From an uncultured Actinomycetes bacterium (GTDB lineage: Bacteria > Actinomycetota > Actinomycetes > Nanopelagicales > Nanopelagicaceae), in contig CAJBLC010000137.1 in assembly GCA_903953805.1 (NCBI GenBank), positions 1 through 35,943 of the forward strand: DNA of 35,943 nucleotides, written 5' to 3'. Below are positions 31,137-35,943 of the stretch, one piece after another. Position numbers and translations under genes: made by a program. Under the pieces are notes generated by a model. That model did not search any database, was not told the DNA's origin, and worked only from the letters and a program-made list of their open reading frames with translations. How positions within the stretch are numbered: position 1 is the first letter of the stretch; every line of letters starts with the position of its first letter.

Positions 31137-32069
31137 TTAGTTCAGCGAACCAGATATCTCTGCCCAGAGGGGTTTTTCGAGCTGCACAGCAAATGTCGCA
31201 GTGAGGTGTCCGCCGTCGCGATAGATTAGCGCGCCATCGGAGATGGGGCTGCATGGATCGGTATTACATATCCATTCTGTCGGATTAACCCACGTTACAT
31301 TCGTGGACGAAGCAAGATCGCGCTCCACAGTCAGCCAGTCGGTATTAATCGCCGTTGAAACAGGAGTGGCACAATTTTGCACGCTATCGAGCGAATTTAA
31401 GAGGCAATCCGGAAAGCTTGACGTTGAGATCGGTGTATCGCTGATAAAGATTGTGTTCTTTGAAGCCTTTTTTACCGCTTTTAAAGTCAGTGCCATGCCC
31501 AATTTCCACGCGCTTGTCTTTGCATCTCCACCAAGGACATTCCCTGATGGATCTATTGTTGCGAAGCCTCGTGTGCCGGTCACAAAGGTGATGTATGGCT
31601 TGACCTTTGCAATCTGTGCCAACGCGCTCTGTCGCCAGATTGCACAATTTGTCATCAAGATATTTGTTGATGGATTCCAAGCGGGAATTGATGCCGGCCA
31701 ACATGAAGACATAGTGAGTGAGAGAAGACGCCACTTCTTAGCTATCGCCAACTTTTCGATTGCCGGAAACCAGCTGAGTGCATGAGAATCGCCGAAAAGA
31801 ACGATAGTGGTCTTTGAAGAGAGATTTCCGTAGAGACAGGATGAGGTTGTCGCAGTGAGGTTCTGCTGAACGTGGCAGCGATCCTTGTAGGGCTTTGGTA
31901 AATCTGTTGCTACTCCACTTAAAGTTGTTTGAAGTGAATCCGGGACAGGGCCATCTATGAGGGCAGAGAATTGATATCCAGCTAATGGAGAAGGGGCGTC
32001 GCTTGCGAGCGCTTGGCCGGTGCAGAGAAGAGTTACTGCGGCGAGAATGATGATAGAGCGGTGCCTCAC
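31137..32069 (-). CDS. Secreted stand-alone SGNH-domain protein
   Basis: Signal peptide; VLFGDSHALSWFPAIEKLA (GDSH) and C-terminal DGGHLTATFA (DxxH). Confidence 0.82.
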   Translation of the reverse strand: MRHRSIIILAAVTLLCTGQALASDAPSPLAGYQFSALIDGPVPDSLQTTLSGVATDLPKPYKDRCHVQQNLTATTSSCLYGNLSSKTTIVLFGDSHALSWFPAIEKLAIAKKWRLLSLTMSSCWPASIPAWNPSTNILMTNCAIWRQSALAQIAKVKPYITFVTGTRGFATIDPSGNVLGGDAKTSAWKLGMALTLKAVKKASKNTIFISDTPISTSSFPDCLLNSLDSVQNCATPVSTAINTDWLTVERDLASSTNVTWVNPTEWICNTDPCSPISDGALIYRDGGHLTATFAVQLEKPLWAEISGSLN

Positions 32070-32132
32070 CCATTTAGTCTCACACTCCCATTGCCCCTTG
32101 CATAGACCTGGTTAAGAGGAATTACCTGAGAA

Positions 32133-33011
32133 TTAGTTGTATGTAACTACCTTGAAGCGCTCTGTAGGAAGACCTATGAAGCCAGGCTTGCAGATAAAGG
32201 TCATTCCTGCCTCATGGGGCTCTTGTGGATCGTCAGAGTGAGAAGAGGTGATGATTAGTTGATCAAGATTCTCGCCACCGAATACGCACGATGTCGTCCG
32301 TTTCGCCGGGGTTACAACAGTTGCCGTGAGAGAGAAGTCATTTGCTGGATCAAAGCGTCGGACGGCGCTGCCCATCCAGAAGGCAACCCATAAACCACCT
32401 TCAGCATCAATTGTCATGCCGTCAGGGAATCCAAACTCATCGGGAAACCGAATTCCTAATCGCTTATGCGAGATATTTTCACCGTCATAGTTGAAAAGCC
32501 AGATAGAACGAGTGGGGCTATCGATGTAATACATCGTGGATTTATCGCTACTCCACACCGTTCCATTACTAATACTGACCTGAGACAATTTTTTTGAGAT
32601 GGATAGGTCGTTGCTGCGTAAACAGTAGAGGCCAGCAACTTCTGGTAATTCTTCATAGCTCATAGTCCCGAACCAAAGATCTCCATCAGGTGAAACTTTG
32701 GCATCATTAAAGCGCATCGCATTGGGACCTTCGTGTCTCAAAATTGGAATAGTGAGATCTGGTCCAATACTTATTGGGCCATGGGTTGTCCCTAAAATAA
32801 GGCCCCCATCAGTTCGGGGAATGACAAATGAGACCTGATCTTCGGTTTGGAGTTCTTCGGTAATCCCAGTATCAATCGTTCGTGAGTAAACCCTCTTATT
32901 TAAAATATCCACCCAGCTAATCGAACTATTTTTATCACCATATGAAATTGGACCTTCGCCAAGCAAGCACCGACGCTCGTCAAAGATTTCAACCTTTGTA
33001 ACGTCACTCAT
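32133..33011 (-). CDS. SMP-30/gluconolactonase/regucalcin-like protein
   Basis: EIFDERRCLLGEGPISYGDKNSSISWVDI, FNDAKVSPDGDLWFGTM, FPDGMTIDAEGGLWVAFW. Confidence 0.93.
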   Translation of the reverse strand: MSDVTKVEIFDERRCLLGEGPISYGDKNSSISWVDILNKRVYSRTIDTGITEELQTEDQVSFVIPRTDGGLILGTTHGPISIGPDLTIPILRHEGPNAMRFNDAKVSPDGDLWFGTMSYEELPEVAGLYCLRSNDLSISKKLSQVSISNGTVWSSDKSTMYYIDSPTRSIWLFNYDGENISHKRLGIRFPDEFGFPDGMTIDAEGGLWVAFWMGSAVRRFDPANDFSLTATVVTPAKRTTSCVFGGENLDQLIITSSHSDDPQEPHEAGMTFICKPGFIGLPTERFKVVTYN

Positions 33012-34197
33012 CTAAAGAGGCCTTAATTCGACGAACCTGAATAAAGGAGATCATTGCTCCTACGACTACCGCAAAGCCCATCTTCACGACCACATCGCCA
33101 TGAATCGCCGCCAAGATCGCGGAGATCAATCCAGCTCCAAACATCTGCATAAGACCCATCATTGCAGCAGCAGACCCGGCCTTCTCAGGGAATGGATGCA
33201 TTCCGAGAGTCATCGCATTTCCTCCGAGCCCTGGAGCGCAGCCAAAGCAGATCACTATAGGAATAAGTAACGCCCACAACGGTGCGTGCTTAATGGAGGC
33301 AGCCAAGACTAAGAAGGCACCAAGGGTTTGAACAAGCGTGAACTTTTTTAGCATTCCGATAACCCCGAAGCGGTGGATATAGGAGATATTGAGGCGGTTA
33401 GAGGCGATTAATCCAATGGCAATTACCGCAAAGAGCACTCCATATTTAGACCGTGAGACCCCATAACTTCCCATAAGTACCGCAGCAGAAGAGGAGACAT
33501 ATCCGAAGGTGACAAAGCTTCCGCCAATTGAGATAAGGGCTGCTGAGCGAAATTCATGGCTCTTACTTATTTCCCAATAGTTTTTGAAGGATTGCTGAAC
33601 ACCATGACTATTACGGTTTTCAGGAGGCAAACTCTCCTCTAGACCGACAACTCCAATTAGCACAATCGCACCAAAAATTGCGAGTGCAAGGAATAACCAA
33701 GGCCATCTCGCCCAATGCAAAATAAGTGCTCCGATTGATGGCGCTGCTGCTGGCGAGAAGACGAAGATCATTCCCATCGCAGACATCATCTTCGCCATCT
33801 CGACGCCACTGAGACGGTCTCGAACGATCGCACGAGAGATCACCATCCCCGCCGCACCGCCAAGAGCTTGGAGAAATCTGTAAAAGATTAAGGCAGATAA
33901 GGAAGTTGCAGTGGCACATAAGACAGAGGCAACGATGAAGAGGATCAATCCAAAGATTGCCGGATTCTTTCGACCAAATCGATCCGATATCGGCCCATAG
34001 AAGAGTTGCCCGAATCCAACACCGAAGGTGAAAGAGGTGAATGTCAGCTGTAGATCCACCATCTGCACATGCAGCGATTGCGCCACCAGCGGAAATCCTG
34101 GAAGGTAGATATCAGTACACATGGCTGTGAACATGGTCATCGCAGCCAATGTGATGAGGAGTCTGAATTGGTCGGGACTTTTCACCTTAGTAGTCAC
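33004..34197 (-). CDS. MFS transporter, Bcr/CflA-like
   Basis: DIYLPGFPLVAQSLHV, GQLFYGPISDRFGRKNPAIFG; overlaps both neighbouring genes. Confidence 0.88.
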   Translation of the reverse strand: MTTKVKSPDQFRLLITLAAMTMFTAMCTDIYLPGFPLVAQSLHVQMVDLQLTFTSFTFGVGFGQLFYGPISDRFGRKNPAIFGLILFIVASVLCATATSLSALIFYRFLQALGGAAGMVISRAIVRDRLSGVEMAKMMSAMGMIFVFSPAAAPSIGALILHWARWPWLFLALAIFGAIVLIGVVGLEESLPPENRNSHGVQQSFKNYWEISKSHEFRSAALISIGGSFVTFGYVSSSAAVLMGSYGVSRSKYGVLFAVIAIGLIASNRLNISYIHRFGVIGMLKKFTLVQTLGAFLVLAASIKHAPLWALLIPIVICFGCAPGLGGNAMTLGMHPFPEKAGSAAAMMGLMQMFGAGLISAILAAIHGDVVVKMGFAVVVGAMISFIQVRRIKASLDE

Positions 34198-35375
34198 GAA
34201 TATTTAATTTCGAGAGTTACTCCGCCTGAAGTCGCTGACTTATGAGCGAGAATTCCAGGTAGCGTGAAGCGAATCGCGTCATCGATGTTCATAGGTGCAG
34301 GACGTTCTCCAACAGCATCCATAACAAAGTCATCGACCATATATTGGTGTGATCCACCGTGACCATTAGAGAGCCCCTTGAACGCTGCCGGGAGCTGCGA
34401 ACGGTCGTGGACCTTGGCAAAGCCACCATCCCAGACATTCGCTGAAACATAGCCAGGCTGAAGTGAATGGGGATTTTCGACATCAGAGAAGGTATTGATC
34501 TCATCTGTGACAATGGAGAAACTCTCTTTATTGGCCCATGATGCATAACCAACTTGTTGTTCAAATGATCCTTCGGTACCGAAGATGCTCATACGTACAG
34601 TTGGCTCAAGAGGGGCAGTTCCCACTCGCCGAAGCTCAGCAATTCGCATCACGCCACCATCGCTAGTCCGCATGAGTGCGATCTGATTACTCTGGTCGTT
34701 CCCCCACATGCTGACCTTTGAATCGAAAATTCCATCCGCAGCGCTATCTTTCATGCCAAGTGCTGTAACAGAAGTCGCACGAGCCCCGGTGATAGAGAGG
34801 ATCGTGCTGACAGAGTGCGTGGAGTAGAGCATTGGTGGGAAGCTGGCACTGGCCTTCCATGCGTCTCCGCCATTCGCTGCAAATGCATCAACAAAACCAT
34901 GGGACATATCGTGGAGGTATTCACCTTCACCATAAACGAATGCACCGAGCTCACCACTCTGGAATTTCTTACGGGCATAAACAACAGCTGGGTAGTAATA
35001 ACTCGTCTCTGCCATGAAAAAGGTGAGTTGTGTCTGATCTGCAGCGATCTTGAGCGCAGATATCTCGGATTCAGTAATTCCCATTGGTACTGCGGTATAA
35101 ACGTGGCGACCATTCTGCAGCGCTGCCAGCGCAATCTCGGCATGGGTCCACCGTGGCGTAAAGATTGCGACAGCATTGAAATCACTGCGCCAGAGTTCTT
35201 CAAGCGAAGAGAAAGTGCTCGTGATTGAGAATTTGGAGGCAGTAGCCTGTAAACGTTGAGGATCGAGCTCAACCATTCCCACTTCCGCAACCATTGGGTG
35301 CGCTTGGAAGAGATGGATGAAAGAGGCTGCAAACTGCCCGCCGCCGATAACTGCAACCTTCAAATTTTTGCTCAT
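34194..35375 (-). CDS. Gfo/Idh/MocA-family oxidoreductase
   Basis: AVIGGGQFAASFIHLF, FTPRWTHAEIALAALQNGRHVYTAVPMG; ATGA-coupled to the MFS gene. Confidence 0.91.
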   Translation of the reverse strand: MSKNLKVAVIGGGQFAASFIHLFQAHPMVAEVGMVELDPQRLQATASKFSITSTFSSLEELWRSDFNAVAIFTPRWTHAEIALAALQNGRHVYTAVPMGITESEISALKIAADQTQLTFFMAETSYYYPAVVYARKKFQSGELGAFVYGEGEYLHDMSHGFVDAFAANGGDAWKASASFPPMLYSTHSVSTILSITGARATSVTALGMKDSAADGIFDSKVSMWGNDQSNQIALMRTSDGGVMRIAELRRVGTAPLEPTVRMSIFGTEGSFEQQVGYASWANKESFSIVTDEINTFSDVENPHSLQPGYVSANVWDGGFAKVHDRSQLPAAFKGLSNGHGGSHQYMVDDFVMDAVGERPAPMNIDDAIRFTLPGILAHKSATSGGVTLEIKYS

Positions 35376-35401
35376 AAAGTTTGAGTCAATCGGGCAAGCA
35401 T
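35372..35401 (-). CDS. Putative 9-aa leader peptide ORF, MLARLTQTL
   Basis: ATG 35401 preceded by TAGACT + 7 nt; stop TGA overlaps the ATG of the oxidoreductase at 35375 (TTATGAGC). Confidence 0.45.
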   Translation of the reverse strand: MLARLTQTL

Positions 35402-35442
35402 GAAGGAGAGTCTACTCGTCAGACTCTCTATAGAATAGAGGC

Positions 35443-35943
35443 ATGAGCGCATATCCAGATCGCCCTAATACGGCCCTCATCGTTATCGATGTTCAGAACG
35501 GGGTCGTGGATTATTCCAAGAATCGCAATGAGGTCGTCTCAAGAATCTCAACTTTGGTTGAGAGGGCTCGTGAGAGTAAGACTGATGTCATCTGGGTTCA
35601 GCATTCTGAGGATGACATGGCAATTGATAGCGAGTACTGGCAGATTGTTCCTGAGTTAAAACCTACTGCTCAGGAGAAGATCATCCATAAGCTCTGGCGC
35701 AGCTCTTTCGAAGAGACAGATCTAGAGGATGTGCTGGAAGAGTTAAAGGTGGGCCATTTGGTGGTCACGGGCGCCCAGACAAACTACTGCGTTCGCCACA
35801 CCATCCACTCGGCCATTGAACGCGGTCTTGATGTCACACTCGTTGAGGATGCCCACACCACAATGGATGACTCTTGGGGGAACACGGTAATTCCGGCTGA
35901 ATTTATTGTTGCTGAGCTCAATCGATCATGTGCCAATTACGAA
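35443..35943 (+). CDS. Isochorismatase-family cysteine hydrolase, 3' truncated by the window edge
   Basis: MSAYPDRPNTALIVIDVQNGV (Asp), IIHKLWRSSFEETDL (Lys), VVTGAQTNYCVRHTIHSA (Cys); open to the last base. Confidence 0.9.
   Translation, partial: MSAYPDRPNTALIVIDVQNGVVDYSKNRNEVVSRISTLVERARESKTDVIWVQHSEDDMAIDSEYWQIVPELKPTAQEKIIHKLWRSSFEETDLEDVLEELKVGHLVVTGAQTNYCVRHTIHSAIERGLDVTLVEDAHTTMDDSWGNTVIPAEFIVAELNRSCANYE

Noticed and set aside
31738-32073. 111-aa ORF MGEAPLYHHSRRSN in another frame at the SGNH gene start
   Set aside because: Overlaps the signal-peptide-bearing SGNH frame, has low-complexity basic sequence and no conserved motif; likely a shadow ORF.
32061-32090. Leaderless promoter for the SGNH gene (GAGACT + 6 nt + GTG)
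   Set aside because: The hexamer lacks the initial T of TAnnnT; not counted among the hits.

Overview
This 35.9 kb window is a gene-dense, low-redundancy chromosomal segment. Its gene content and compactness suggest a streamlined actinobacterium, possibly a freshwater acI/Nanopelagicales-like lineage; that placement is inference. Main blocks: (1) a long minus-strand run tilS-hpt-ftsH-folE-folP-folB-folK-panC-nadB-nadC-coaX (9105 to 1; coaX is cut by the left edge); (2) an NlpC/P60 endopeptidase, an ABC exporter pair, metZ, ctaB, a PBP4-type carboxypeptidase, a TrmH-family methyltransferase and a TPR protein; (3) an envelope cassette of a Tat-type NodB-like protein, a secreted YVTN beta-propeller and an MprF-like aminoacyl-lipid synthase, facing a membrane-anchored esterase; (4) guaB1; (5) an aa3-type oxidase locus (ctaG, a cupredoxin-like protein, ctaC, ctaD, ctaE); (6) an accessory right end with MFS, Gfo/Idh/MocA, SGNH and SMP-30 genes and a truncated isochorismatase-family gene. 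No tRNA, rRNA, CRISPR array or transposon was recognised. The strongest observations are: a recurrent TAnnnT-N5-8-start-codon arrangement (leaderless promoters) at most first-of-unit genes, including divergent promoters packed into 29 and 36 bp; a 9-codon leaderless leader ORF overlapping a downstream start codon; an oxidase subunit I with two extra N-terminal helices and no canonical K-channel lysine; a cupredoxin-like protein with an incomplete CuA-type motif behind a GNRA-capped leader hairpin; the NodB-like/propeller/MprF-like/esterase cassette with altered catalytic motif 1; and an unlisted 35-aa Lys-rich small ORF.
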